From assembly GCF_018139545.1 (NCBI RefSeq), contig NZ_JAGSPJ010000001.1:674664-738663 (forward strand): 64,000 nt of DNA, written 5' to 3'. The stretch comes from Affinundibacterium fentianense (lineage in GTDB: Bacteria > Pseudomonadota > Gammaproteobacteria > Burkholderiales > Burkholderiaceae_D). A program made the translations under genes and the position numbers. This document shows positions 38,699 to 47,883 of the stretch, piece by piece (the first letter of the stretch is position 1; the number at the start of each line of letters is the position of its first letter). Under the pieces are notes generated by a model. The model made no database searches. It saw only the letters and a list, made by a program, of their open reading frames with translations, and was not told where the DNA came from.

Positions 38699-39259
38699 AT
38701 GCAAATGAAAAAATACAGCTTTGTTTCGTTTATCAGATCGTCGTACCGCTTTTGCGCCCTCTCTTTGCCTTTCCTCGCTGGCTGCAATGAAAACTACGCA
38801 CCGATGGAAACGGTGAAACAAGTTGAAGTCAATCGCTATTTGGGAAAATGGTATCAAGTCGCTTTTATCCCGAACCGCTTTCAATCTATGTGCGTGGCGG
38901 ACACGCAAGCGGAATATCAACTGACTGATAACGCAATTCGTGTCCTCAATCGCTGCCGAACCAAAGATGGCAGCATAGAGAAAGCAGATGGCATCGCGAA
39001 ATTAGTTGAGAACAGTCAAAACGCAAAATTACGCGTGAGTTTTTTTCGACCGTTCTATGGGAATTATTGGATATTAGACTTAGATAGCGACTATCAATGG
39101 GTTTTAGTCGGTGAACCAAGTCGTCAATATGCATGGATACTATCGCGTACTCCACAACTTGATTCTGCCGTTCAACAACAATTATTCGCGAAAGCCGAAT
39201 CACTTGGCTATCAGCGCGCACAATTTCAAATCAGTCCTCAAACCAAACCTCTGAACTAG
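38699..39259 (+). CDS. blc: Bacterial lipocalin (Blc-type lipoprotein)
   Basis: A 186-residue outer-membrane lipoprotein with lipobox LAGC near residue 29. The lipocalin signature is clear: VNRYLGKWYQVAFIPNRFQ, then AKLRVSFFRPFYGNYWILDLD and WILSRTP. Blc proteins bind lysophospholipids or fatty acids in the envelope. ATG codons at 38699 and 38705 are both possible starts. It stands alone. Confidence 0.9.
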   Translation: MQMKKYSFVSFIRSSYRFCALSLPFLAGCNENYAPMETVKQVEVNRYLGKWYQVAFIPNRFQSMCVADTQAEYQLTDNAIRVLNRCRTKDGSIEKADGIAKLVENSQNAKLRVSFFRPFYGNYWILDLDSDYQWVLVGEPSRQYAWILSRTPQLDSAVQQQLFAKAESLGYQRAQFQISPQTKPLN

Positions 39260-39268
39260 GAATAAAAT

Positions 39269-39337
39269 AATCACGATCCTAATAAGAATCCTCATACGAA
39301 TCCTCACGAGGAACCGTATATGGATCGTGATTTTTCA
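39269..39337. terminator. Long-stem bidirectional terminator
   Basis: AATCACGATCC (39269-39279) pairs with GGATCGTGATT (39322-39332), with T- and A-tracts outside. The loop contains two GAATCCTC copies and a small CCTC-ACG-GAGG hairpin. It separates the convergent lipocalin and permease genes. Confidence 0.8.
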
Positions 39338-39385
39338 GTCGACCAAACCCTTTCATCGCGATGGAATAGCCTTTCGATTCGATGC

Positions 39386-40798
39386 TTACCACACGATTTG
39401 ACACGCGATAGCCAATACAATGAGTGCGAATACAAAGTAAATAAGCTGAAGTGGAATCATCCATCTTGCCCAAGTCACCCAAGGGATTCGTGCCAAAGCC
39501 AAAACCCCAACCGTAATCCCTGAAGTAGGAATCATTGGTGTCGTAAACTCACCAAATTGAAATGCCAAAACAGCGGTCTGACGACTCACGCCAACCAAAT
39601 CAGAAAGCGGTGCCATGATAGGCATTGTCAACGCGGCCTGCCCGCTACCTGAGTGAATAAAAAAATTGATGACCGACTGAATCACAAACATCTTGTGGGC
39701 TGCAAATATGGGATTCGCGGATTGCACCAGCGGCATTAAGTGAAACAACATCGTATCAATGATATGGGCATCCCGTGCGAGTATCATCGTACCTCGTGCC
39801 AGCGCGATGACCAGCGCAGTTGTGATTAAATCCTTCGCACCTTGAATGAAGGCGTCCACGAATTCATCAGCACTCAAACGACCAACCACACCGACAGCAA
39901 TAGCCATCACCAAAAATAAAGCAGCGATTTCATTGATGAACCACTCGTATTTCACGACACCGAAAACCATGATCGCGAGTGTTGCAACAAACAGCCACAA
40001 AACACTTTTATGAATCTTTGTCATCCCGGCAAACTCAAGTGTGCTCGAATGCGCCAACTCCGCGCGTCGTTCTTGATCAATTACATAAGTTGGACTCAAT
40101 TGAGGATTTCTTTTGATCCTAGCGGCGTACCACATTAAGAAAGCAATCGTCAAAGCAGTCGCAATCGACCAAGCAATAGCACGAAAAACAATGCCAGAGA
40201 AAACGGGAACACCTGCAATTCCCTGCGCAATTCCGACATTAAATGGGTTGAGAAAAGCAGCCGCAAATCCAACTTGTGAGCCAACAAAAGGGATGGAAAC
40301 GCCGACAATCGAGTCATATCCCAACGCTAAGGCCAGTGGAATGAAAATCATGACAAAAGGAATCGCTTCTTCTGCCATACCAAAACTCGCGCCTCCCAAG
40401 GAAAACAAAGTAACGAATACGGGGATCAACATCGCACGGACGAACGCTGAACGGGTATGTGCCTGTGCCACCGACTTGATCATGGAATCAATCGCTTCCG
40501 TCCGTTGTAAAACAGAAAACGCACCGCCGACAATCAAGACAAAGCCAATAATCAATGCCGCCTCAACAAAGCCCTTAATCGGTGCCATCATGAGCGCAAC
40601 GGGTCCCTGCGGATTACTTGCAACGTAATGAAAAGACGCGGGATCGATTAAGGTCTTTCCGTTGACCAAATGCGTTTCATATTTCCCACCTGGAACAAAC
40701 CAAGTTGACACTGCAAGGATAGCTAATAAAGCGAATAACAAGACAAAGGTATTCGGCATTCTCATTCTATTTATCATACTGCGTCTCCACTGTTTCAC
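39386..40798 (-). CDS. YfcC-family permease, candidate transporter of cyanophycin breakdown products
   Basis: A 470-residue integral membrane protein with about 12 helices, of the YfcC/DcuC-like family (PF03606 type). Marks are MPNTFVLLFALLAILAVSTWFVPGG at the N-terminus, and SLGGASFGMAEEAIPFVMI and SGSGQAALTMPIMAPLSDL in the transport core. Relatives carry dicarboxylates, basic amino acids or small peptides. It ends one short operon with the zinc hydrolase gene 8 bases upstream, opposite the cyanophycinase genes. The likely cargo is therefore beta-Asp-Arg dipeptide, arginine or aspartate (inference from context). Confidence 0.82.
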   Translation of the reverse strand: MKQWRRSMINRMRMPNTFVLLFALLAILAVSTWFVPGGKYETHLVNGKTLIDPASFHYVASNPQGPVALMMAPIKGFVEAALIIGFVLIVGGAFSVLQRTEAIDSMIKSVAQAHTRSAFVRAMLIPVFVTLFSLGGASFGMAEEAIPFVMIFIPLALALGYDSIVGVSIPFVGSQVGFAAAFLNPFNVGIAQGIAGVPVFSGIVFRAIAWSIATALTIAFLMWYAARIKRNPQLSPTYVIDQERRAELAHSSTLEFAGMTKIHKSVLWLFVATLAIMVFGVVKYEWFINEIAALFLVMAIAVGVVGRLSADEFVDAFIQGAKDLITTALVIALARGTMILARDAHIIDTMLFHLMPLVQSANPIFAAHKMFVIQSVINFFIHSGSGQAALTMPIMAPLSDLVGVSRQTAVLAFQFGEFTTPMIPTSGITVGVLALARIPWVTWARWMIPLQLIYFVFALIVLAIACQIVW

Positions 40799-40806
40799 TG
40801 GCCGAA

Positions 40807-41925
40807 TTACATCGACAATAAGTTACCGCTACGATAGGCAACGTGCCCTGCGATTTTTGCTACGCGCATACCATGTTGTGCATAGCGCCGTGCAACACGA
40901 GCATAGAAAACGCCAGTCACGCTAGCAATCAAAGGGGTCACTGTCCCGCTGATCGGATCGATCAAATCCCCGATCGACTCGCCTGCATGAATCAGCTCAC
41001 CCAGTTCTCTTGTAAATGCCAATATCCCGGCACGTGCGGCCACAATGGGTTCGGATCCTTCGAGTGGGGTCGCTGCACACAAGGCTTGCGGCAATTCTGT
41101 TGGGTTTCCTTCGATATGTCCTGCATGCATCAGAAATTGAATGATTGCTTCAGCATCTTGCTGAGCATTAGCATGTCCAACATCACTCTCCCCTCGCAAT
41201 TCGACCGTAACAGATTGACAGCCCAAAGCAATCGGCGTCGCAGGACCAAACGCTTCTGCAAGCTCCCACCAATGACGCGAGCAAGATTCATCAAAAGGAT
41301 CATCCCCGGACAGCACTGACAACAGCAAGGCACGCGCACCAAGATATTGCGCCAAGGGCAGCGTCGCTTCAGCCAGTGGCGTCCCTGTGTAAAGATGCAT
41401 GACGGCCTGATTATCACAATGCAGGTCGAGAACAATATCTGCATCGATTGCCAAGCTCTGCAAAATCTTTTTCATCGCTGTCACTTCATTGTTTGGTTGC
41501 CACTCGTTCAAAATAGCGCGCGCATGTTCCCGCACAATACGCGTATTTTGCACAAGATCTGTCCCAAGTTTTCCTCGCAAGGTCGTTTCAAGCTTGGGCG
41601 TCAAATACTGATAGCCACGATTAAAATTGATACCACTCGCCAAATCAAATCTTCCGAAAGCACTGCCTTGAATATCTTGGGCTAAGCCGACTGGATTCGC
41701 TACTGGAACGAGTACGATCTCGCCAGCAATCGCGTTCGCACGTTCTAACTCGATTAGTGCTTCGCGTAAATAATGACTCACCAGCATTCCTGGAATTTCA
41801 TCCGCATGAAGTGAGGACTGAATATAGACCTTCTTTCCGCTTGATGCTCGCCCAAAATGCCAGCTGTGAATCGTTCTTTGACTGCCAGAACTGATCTCTG
41901 GCAATAGGTGTTTCTGGTTACGCAT
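40807..41925 (-). CDS. AstE/aspartoacylase-like zinc hydrolase, candidate beta-Asp-Arg dipeptidase
   Basis: A metallohydrolase of about 372 residues in the M14-related succinylglutamate desuccinylase/aspartoacylase group. The zinc motif H-x2-E is in SSLHADEIPGMLVSHYL, and LDLHCDN gives the third histidine ligand; VELRGES may include the catalytic glutamate. A C-terminal beta domain follows. Its position, between a permease and the divergent cyanophycinase cluster, suggests it splits beta-aspartyl-arginine released from cyanophycin. From memory, zinc enzymes of this fold (CphZ type) do this elsewhere. It could instead remove an acyl group from an amino acid. ATG at 41925 is chosen; a start at 41970 is possible. 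Confidence 0.75.
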   Translation of the reverse strand: MRNQKHLLPEISSGSQRTIHSWHFGRASSGKKVYIQSSLHADEIPGMLVSHYLREALIELERANAIAGEIVLVPVANPVGLAQDIQGSAFGRFDLASGINFNRGYQYLTPKLETTLRGKLGTDLVQNTRIVREHARAILNEWQPNNEVTAMKKILQSLAIDADIVLDLHCDNQAVMHLYTGTPLAEATLPLAQYLGARALLLSVLSGDDPFDESCSRHWWELAEAFGPATPIALGCQSVTVELRGESDVGHANAQQDAEAIIQFLMHAGHIEGNPTELPQALCAATPLEGSEPIVAARAGILAFTRELGELIHAGESIGDLIDPISGTVTPLIASVTGVFYARVARRYAQHGMRVAKIAGHVAYRSGNLLSM

Positions 41926-42317
41926 AGTTTTTACTTTCTCGAGAATGAGATTGGGGTGAAACAGGTTCAAACTTCAGGAGCAGCATTTTTATTATTTACT
42001 TGCCTGCTGGCCAATCGAAGACGATCACCTAAAACGTATATAGAAAAGGAAGACATTCGGCTTAAGTCTTGCAATCCTTGGTGATCAAGTCGCCGATTGC
42101 TGAAGCAATTGCATTATCAATGCTCTGAGCCAGTTTGCCAAAAAACTTTTTTTCTCTATTTCCAATTGGTGAGCAACAATCTACGAATAAGAAATGTCTG
42201 ATTTTTTACACATTCTATCTTTATGAAAAAAATCTGACAATATCTATTGAATTTTTTTTTAATTCGTTCTACAGTTCGAACATCGATTATGTCTAATTTT
42301 TTTCAAAGAAGAAAAAA
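41926..42317. promoter_or_regulatory. Divergent control region with three T-rich motif copies
   Basis: About 390 bases, AT-rich, between the zinc hydrolase and the RpiR regulator. The motif TGTC(T/A)(A/G)ATTTTTT occurs three times: plus strand at 42195-42207, minus strand at 42226-42239, and plus strand at 42290-42302. The first two form an inverted repeat, GTCTGATTTTTT / AAAAAATCTGAC, with a single mismatched pair. This is a candidate operator for the adjacent RpiR-type regulator. Confidence 0.55.
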
Positions 42318-43271
42318 ATGAAAAAACACACTACATCAAGTGATGCCCCCTCGCCCGATTTAGCGTTTGCGAAATCGCGTTTAGGCGAAGCACTCATGCT
42401 GCAACTTAAGGAAGGTTCGTCGTCTTACAAACGAATTGCGGACTACCTACTGCGCAATCAAGTCAAGGTGACCGCGCTCGGTATCGAAGATATGGCAGAA
42501 CAATGTGATGTCTCCACCGCGACCATCAGTCGATTCGCCCGTGATTTAAATTTCGCCAACTATGCAGCGCTTAAAAACTCTATCGCTGAAACTGTGCAGG
42601 AAATTTTTTCACCAGTAGAAAAATTACGGAATACGTTTGAAGCGGGGAAAACCCATACCTCGCCGATGAGCGCGAGCTTGCAATCAGCACTGGCGAATAT
42701 TAACGCAGCGAGTCAGGGTGTGAATGACGAGCAAATCCAACAAGTGGTCCAACGCTTAGGAAAAGCCGCAACAGTCTACATCATGGGATTTGGGATCAGC
42801 TCCCATTTGGCGGGTATATTGGCCTTACATTTGCAACCCTACTGCAATCATGTGGTCGAGGTAGTCACCTACGGTGGAACGGAAGTTGCAGCAGGTAATT
42901 TGGCGAATATTTCAGAAAAAGACGTACTCATTGTCATTTCATTTCCACGCTACGCGATTGATGTCATTCGCTTGACCGAGTTTGCGCGCGCACATGCAAC
43001 ATGTATCGTGGCGTTGACGGACTCATCCGCTTCGCCATTGGCGCAATTGGGCGACTTTTTATTACTCGCACCGAGTAACCACGCAGTACTAGCAAGTAGC
43101 GCTAGTGCAGCAACCGCTGTCATCGAAGCCTTAGTCAGTAGCATGATGGTTTCGAATAAGAAAAACCTTGAGAAGGCAATCCGTTTAACGGAAGCGCTCA
43201 ACGGCTATTTACACAATAACGACAATACCGCAAGAACCGTGCAACTGGAAAGTCGCAAACCGAAAAAGTAA
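42318..43271 (+). CDS. RpiR/MurR-family transcriptional regulator
   Basis: A 317-residue regulator with an N-terminal helix-turn-helix (IEDMAEQCDVSTATISRFARDLNFANY) and a C-terminal SIS domain (AATVYIMGFGISSHLAGILAL; EKDVLIVISFPRYAIDVI; ALTDSSASPLAQLGD). SIS domains usually bind phosphosugars. This gene instead lies among cyanophycin-use genes, so its ligand may be an amino-acid-derived compound, or control may be indirect. It is divergent from the hydrolase/permease pair and precedes the TonB receptor by 122 bases. Confidence 0.9.
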   Translation: MKKHTTSSDAPSPDLAFAKSRLGEALMLQLKEGSSSYKRIADYLLRNQVKVTALGIEDMAEQCDVSTATISRFARDLNFANYAALKNSIAETVQEIFSPVEKLRNTFEAGKTHTSPMSASLQSALANINAASQGVNDEQIQQVVQRLGKAATVYIMGFGISSHLAGILALHLQPYCNHVVEVVTYGGTEVAAGNLANISEKDVLIVISFPRYAIDVIRLTEFARAHATCIVALTDSSASPLAQLGDFLLLAPSNHAVLASSASAATAVIEALVSSMMVSNKKNLEKAIRLTEALNGYLHNNDNTARTVQLESRKPKK

Positions 43272-43298
43272 GTCACTCCCCCAAATGGAATCCAATCA

Positions 43299-43322
43299 AC
43301 AGGCGTTGTATTCAACACCTGA
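43299..43322 (+). terminator. Hairpin after the RpiR gene
   Basis: CAGG-C-GTTG, loop TATT, CAAC-A-CCTG, with one mismatched pair. The T-run is nine bases further on, after GGGGGCCC. It may attenuate read-through from the regulator into the TonB receptor. Confidence 0.45.
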
Positions 43323-43332
43323 TGGGGGCCCT

Positions 43333-43354
43333 TTTTCGTAAAATTTTCGTAAAA
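43333..43354 (+). repeat. Perfect 11-bp tandem repeat upstream of TonB receptor
   Basis: TTTTCGTAAAA occurs twice with no gap (43333-43343, 43344-43354), about one helical turn apart and 40 bases before the receptor ATG. It could be a regulator binding site or an AT-rich upstream promoter element. Confidence 0.6.
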
Positions 43355-43393
43355 AATTGTTGAACTAATTAAAAACACTAAGGAGTTAATACG

Positions 43394-46093
43394 ATGAATC
43401 ACTTCACACATGGCAAGCAAGGATTTCCTTCTGCTCCCAAAAAAATCACCTCGGCGACCTGGTCCGCGCTGGGAATGATGGCAATGCTAGGATTTGTCGG
43501 TCAAGTTAAAGCCCAAGATCAAGCGCAAGATCAAGTCGTCCAAAAAATCGAAATTACTGGTTCATCGATTAAACGCATCAATGCAGAAACCGCGCTGCCG
43601 GTGCAGGTGATCAATCGTATCGAAATCGCCAAAACCGGCGCAACCACTGCAGAACAATTGCTCAACACCTTGAGTGCCAATACCGGCTATACACAAGAGT
43701 CTGCAAGTATCAGCGACAAACCTGGTTCGAGCGGGCTATCCGGTGCCAATCTGCGCGGCCTTGGTGTATCGTCAACACTGGTTCTGTTGAATGGTCGTCG
43801 CCTTGCAGCGTTTGCCTTCGGTGGAGAAGGGACAGACTTAAACTCGATTCCCTTATCTGCAATCGATCGCGTCGAGGTCCTAAAGGATGGCGCTTCGGCA
43901 GTGTATGGCGCGGATGCAGTCGGTGGCGTCATTAATTTCATTACTCGCAAAGACTTCACTGGCTTCGAAGCGAGCATTGGTAGCATGCGTACGCAAGAAG
44001 GTGGTGGTGGAGACAAAAATATCAGTTTGTTGGCTGGTTTTGGCAATATCAATAGTGATGGTTTCAATTTCTTTGCTAGTTTGCAGCACAAGAAAAACGA
44101 TCAACTCCGTACTGCGCAACGTGATTTCGCGGTAAGTGCATGGCGCCCGCTCGAGGCGCGAGGCTATCCTGACAATTTCACTTCAGCGAATACTTTTCCA
44201 GCTGGAATGTATTCCGTTTCAGGAAAAAAATACTTGGGAAATCCAAGTGCGCCCGATTGCGCACCACCAGCAAGTATCAATATTAATGGTGCATGCCGCT
44301 TCGACTATCAAGCTGCTGCCGATATTTATCCAGAGTCAGCGAAAACCAACTTAATCAGCCGCGCCACTCTCGCGATAGACAGTGACCACACTATTTTTGC
44401 CGAATTCACGGCGTCGAAAAATGAAGCGAAGTACCGTTTGTCACCGACCGGCATCAATGGCAATACAGGGACGAATAGTAGTGCTTGGACCTATCCTGCT
44501 GGTGGGCCGTTTTACCCTGCGTTTTATGTCAACTCTGCGGGCGTTAAAGTGCCAACCGATGGCCAAGCATTTAATGTACGTATCCGCATGGCACCAGGTG
44601 GTGCGCGTACCAATGGGCAAGAGTCGAATCAATCTCGCCTCTTGCTTGGGAGCGAAGGTAATATTGCAGGATGGGATTACAACACAGCAATCGCACACTC
44701 GATATCGGACAACACACAAACGTTGACGAACGGTTATTACGATCGCGTCAAATTATTGGCTGCGTTTAGAACAGGAAAAATCAATCCCTTTGGCGCACAA
44801 ACACCAGAAGGACAAGCCTTGCTCGATAGTGCTGAACGCAATATTGATGGACGTAAAGGCAAATCGACCAGCGATGTGTTTGATGCTCGCTTCACTCGCG
44901 AGATCGCACAAACCGATGCAGGTCCAGTAGGGATCGCGACAGGTGTGGAATTCCGTCGTGAAAAATTGGAAGACAATTCGTCCGAGGAAATCTTGTCCGG
45001 TACGATTTATTCCACTTCCAAATCGCGTCGCGTGTCCGAGTCACGTGATGTGAAGGCTATCTTTGCGGAATTAGAAGCACCAATCACCAAGGAATTAAGC
45101 GCTCAGCTCGCCTTGCGGCATGACTCCTACGGTGGAAATATTGGTAGTTCAACCAATCCAAAGATCGCGCTACGCTATCAACCGAATAAAGAAATCTTGT
45201 TTCGCGCTTCATTCGGCACGGGCTTTCGCGCACCGACAATGAAAGATTTGGACCCATCGAAAGTTGAGACTTCAACCGGTGGTTTGTACTTCGATACGAT
45301 TGGTTGTACAAAATATGATTCGCAATGTTTTAGCGATCAGATTCCCACTACGGAAGCAGGTAATCCAAACTTAAAGCCTGAAAAATCCAAACAATTTTCT
45401 TTCGGCGTCGTCTGGGAACCAGCAACGGCATTCTCTGCAGGTCTTGATTTCTGGAGTGTACGCAAGACTGACGTCATCAAATTCGCCCCTGAAACCTTGA
45501 TCGATACCGACCCAGCTTACGTCGAGAAATTCATCACTCGTGACAGCGACGGTTACATTATCAACTGGGCCTTGACAGCACAAAATCAGGGTAAAGAAAC
45601 CAAAAGCGGTATCGACCTTAACCTCGCCTATCGTACGAAGTTTGAGGGCTATGGCAAGCTCACAACACGCTTGTCGGGAACTTTGATGACGAAAAGTGAA
45701 CAACAATTTGCTGAAGGTTCGAAAGTCTTCGACAACCTTGGCAAATGGGGCTTTGAATATGTCACACCAAAATGGCGTCATCGCTTGAGCGCCGATTGGG
45801 ATATCGGTACTTGGGGCATTACTTTGGCGAACACCTTCCAATTGCATCATGAAGATCAGCAGTTCGATCCAAACGGTAATCGCCCGACTGTCGCGTCCTA
45901 CAGCCTTTGGGATTTGCAAGCGGCCTACTACGGTTTTAAAGATATCAAAATCAGCGGCGGCATCTTGAACTTGGCGAACACAAAGCCTCCATTCTCGAAC
46001 CAGACTTTAACTTATTTTGCAGGCTTTGATTCCACATATGTAGACCCACGTGGTCGTGCTTACTATGTTCGATTGAACTATGCCTTCAAATAA
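43394..46093 (+). CDS. TonB-dependent receptor of the cyanophycin-use locus
   Basis: An 899-residue TonB-dependent receptor. It has a long signal peptide (to about residue 40, VKA|QDQ), a TonB-box-like segment (QKIEITGSSIKR), a plug (NLRGLGVSSTLVLLNGRRLA; DRVEVLKDGASAVYGADAVGGVINFITRK), and a large barrel with a C-terminal aromatic-type end (YYVRLNYAFK). The sequence is of the type that imports carbohydrates or peptides rather than siderophores. It lies between the RpiR regulator and a secreted cyanophycinase, so beta-Asp-Arg dipeptides or short cyanophycin pieces are the likely substrate (inference). Confidence 0.88.
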   Translation: MNHFTHGKQGFPSAPKKITSATWSALGMMAMLGFVGQVKAQDQAQDQVVQKIEITGSSIKRINAETALPVQVINRIEIAKTGATTAEQLLNTLSANTGYTQESASISDKPGSSGLSGANLRGLGVSSTLVLLNGRRLAAFAFGGEGTDLNSIPLSAIDRVEVLKDGASAVYGADAVGGVINFITRKDFTGFEASIGSMRTQEGGGGDKNISLLAGFGNINSDGFNFFASLQHKKNDQLRTAQRDFAVSAWRPLEARGYPDNFTSANTFPAGMYSVSGKKYLGNPSAPDCAPPASININGACRFDYQAAADIYPESAKTNLISRATLAIDSDHTIFAEFTASKNEAKYRLSPTGINGNTGTNSSAWTYPAGGPFYPAFYVNSAGVKVPTDGQAFNVRIRMAPGGARTNGQESNQSRLLLGSEGNIAGWDYNTAIAHSISDNTQTLTNGYYDRVKLLAAFRTGKINPFGAQTPEGQALLDSAERNIDGRKGKSTSDVFDARFTREIAQTDAGPVGIATGVEFRREKLEDNSSEEILSGTIYSTSKSRRVSESRDVKAIFAELEAPITKELSAQLALRHDSYGGNIGSSTNPKIALRYQPNKEILFRASFGTGFRAPTMKDLDPSKVETSTGGLYFDTIGCTKYDSQCFSDQIPTTEAGNPNLKPEKSKQFSFGVVWEPATAFSAGLDFWSVRKTDVIKFAPETLIDTDPAYVEKFITRDSDGYIINWALTAQNQGKETKSGIDLNLAYRTKFEGYGKLTTRLSGTLMTKSEQQFAEGSKVFDNLGKWGFEYVTPKWRHRLSADWDIGTWGITLANTFQLHHEDQQFDPNGNRPTVASYSLWDLQAAYYGFKDIKISGGILNLANTKPPFSNQTLTYFAGFDSTYVDPRGRAYYVRLNYAFK

Positions 46094-46268
46094 TCAAAGG
46101 AATCGTGTCGCCTTAAACATAAGCTAGCAAATTAGATCGTCTGTCTAAGACGATCTGATGCGCTTACCAATCGGTCTTATCGGGTTATTCATCAAAACTG
46201 GCTTACCTGCGCGGCAATCGTAAACGAGTGTCGTCAACGAGGGTCGCAAACGAGTGTTGTTAACATAA

Positions 46269-46316
46269 GCGCCACGAAGGTCGCACCACCTTCCTCCGGT
46301 TCTGTCTTCGTGGCGC
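46269..46316 (+). terminator. Terminator of the TonB receptor gene
   Basis: GCGCCACGAAG (46269-46279) pairs perfectly with CTTCGTGGCGC (46306-46316), followed by a T-rich tract. Confidence 0.75.
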
Positions 46317-46321
46317 GAATG

Positions 46322-46372
46322 TTTTGTTATGTTTTTTGTTTTGTTATGTTTTTTGTTTTGTTATGTTTTTTG
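46322..46372 (+). repeat. Three perfect 17-bp T-rich tandem repeats
   Basis: TTTTGTTATGTTTTTTG is repeated three times without change (46322-46338, 46339-46355, 46356-46372). It lies between two terminators, upstream of the cyanophycinase gene. Confidence 0.9.
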
Positions 46373-46402
46373 TTTTCTTGTGCGGCTTTTCTCCCGCATT
46401 TA

Positions 46403-46434
46403 GGGTAGCACCGAACATGTGCTACCCTTTTTTT
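46403..46434 (+). terminator. Strong terminator just before the cyanophycinase gene
   Basis: GGGTAGCAC (46403-46411), loop CGAACAT, GTGCTACCC (46419-46427), then seven T. It ends 50 bases before the chosen cyanophycinase start, so it could act as an attenuator in that gene's leader. Confidence 0.88.
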
Positions 46435-46483
46435 GATGTCCAACTTCTTCATTAGATGCAGTCCATTCCCCCGAAAACCTGCC

Positions 46484-47782
46484 ATGTCACTCCTCTTTCA
46501 ATTTCCATTTCAACATTCAGCAGTGTTCCGAATCATCAAAAGATTCACTTCTTGGATATCCTACGCTGGAATTGCTCTGTGCTTGTTTAGTTCTCCTGTT
46601 CGAGCAGAGGCCAATGCCGACACTCAAGTCAAAGGAAGTCTTGCCATCATTGGGGGGGCTTTGCGCTACGACAACAGCACGGTTTGGCAAAGAATTGTGC
46701 AAGAAGCAGGTGGGCAAGGTGCACGAATCGCCGTCATTCCTGCCGCCTCGGCGAGTCCAGAGCGCAGCGGTCAACATTTAGTCAAGGTTCTCAAACAATA
46801 CGGCGCTGATGCCTACCTGTTGCCACTATCGATTAAATATCTGAATGAAGATGGGCAGCAAACTTATTTTCAAGTCGCCCGCGATCCACTTTGGCTGGAT
46901 CAATTGAAGAACACCCAAGCTGTGTACTTTTCAGGTGGCGACCAAAGCAGAATCACGAAGGTTTTAATCAATGAAGATGGCTCTCGTACGCCTTTACTAG
47001 AAGCGATCTGGGATCTATATCGACGTGGCGGACTCATTGCAGGCACGAGTGCAGGTGCAGCGATCATGAGCGAGACCATGTTCTCCAATGCTAAGTCAGT
47101 CTTACATACTTTGCAAAACAAGGTAAAAGTCGGTAGAGAAATCGACCAGGGACTGGGTTTCATCGGTCCGAATATCTTGGTTGACCAACACCTCATCATA
47201 CGCGGGCGTTTTGCACGCATGCTACCCGTCATGCAGAGCCAAAGAATTCCACTCGGTCTCGGCGTCGACGAAAATACAGCAATGTTTATTTTTCAGCAGC
47301 GCTTTATGGAGGTGGTTGGCTACAAGGGAGCAATTGTTTTGAATCTAAACCAACCCAACGACTCGAAACGATCACCATTTCAGATGCAGAATGCGCGCAT
47401 TCATTACCTCAGCGATGGTGACAAATACGATCTCGCCAGCCATCTCACCACACCATCGCCCGAAAAAGAATTGATTCAATTCAAACACAGCGAAGAGCTT
47501 GATCAGCAACCACAAATGCTTAGCGATATCTTGGCCAATAGCGCAGTCGTCGAACTGCTAAGTCATCTCATCGAATCCCCTGCGCGCTCAATGAAAGGAT
47601 TAGCTTTCGATCCACGCAACAAGCAATCTTCCCTAGGTTTCGAATTTCAATTTGCAAAAACAGCCGGTAGTCAGGGTTATGTCAGCAGTCGAACGGGAAT
47701 GGATGCCTTCACCGTGTTGGATATACGTCTTGACGTGCGTCCCGTGAAGATAAGAAAGCCGATTTACCAAAATTTCAATTAG
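46484..47782 (+). CDS. cphE: Secreted cyanophycinase
   Basis: A 432-residue exported cyanophycinase, a serine peptidase of family S51 that cuts cyanophycin into beta-Asp-Arg dipeptides. The nucleophile elbow GTSAGAAIMSE puts the serine at about residue 189; VYFSGGDQSRI and GLGVDENTAMFI are family marks. The signal peptide (hydrophobic WISYAGIALCLFSSPVRA) shows that it acts outside the cytoplasm, like the extracellular CphE enzymes and unlike cytoplasmic CphB. A C-terminal region of about 140 residues goes beyond the core. ATG at 46484 gives a proper signal peptide; a frame-open TTG/ATG near 46433 overlaps the terminator. Confidence 0.9.
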   Translation: MSLLFQFPFQHSAVFRIIKRFTSWISYAGIALCLFSSPVRAEANADTQVKGSLAIIGGALRYDNSTVWQRIVQEAGGQGARIAVIPAASASPERSGQHLVKVLKQYGADAYLLPLSIKYLNEDGQQTYFQVARDPLWLDQLKNTQAVYFSGGDQSRITKVLINEDGSRTPLLEAIWDLYRRGGLIAGTSAGAAIMSETMFSNAKSVLHTLQNKVKVGREIDQGLGFIGPNILVDQHLIIRGRFARMLPVMQSQRIPLGLGVDENTAMFIFQQRFMEVVGYKGAIVLNLNQPNDSKRSPFQMQNARIHYLSDGDKYDLASHLTTPSPEKELIQFKHSEELDQQPQMLSDILANSAVVELLSHLIESPARSMKGLAFDPRNKQSSLGFEFQFAKTAGSQGYVSSRTGMDAFTVLDIRLDVRPVKIRKPIYQNFN

Positions 47783-47883
47783 GTTTGAGCCTTGGTAGAT
47801 CCACTCTAAACTGCACACACAGACTTTCTGAGTCCAGAATTTTGTCGTAAGCTGCGTCTACATAATGAGAATTTGGAGACCAT

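Noticed and set aside
46322-46372. Tandem repeats as a possible CRISPR array
   Set aside because: Units are 17 bp, T-rich and directly adjacent with no spacers, and no cas genes are present.
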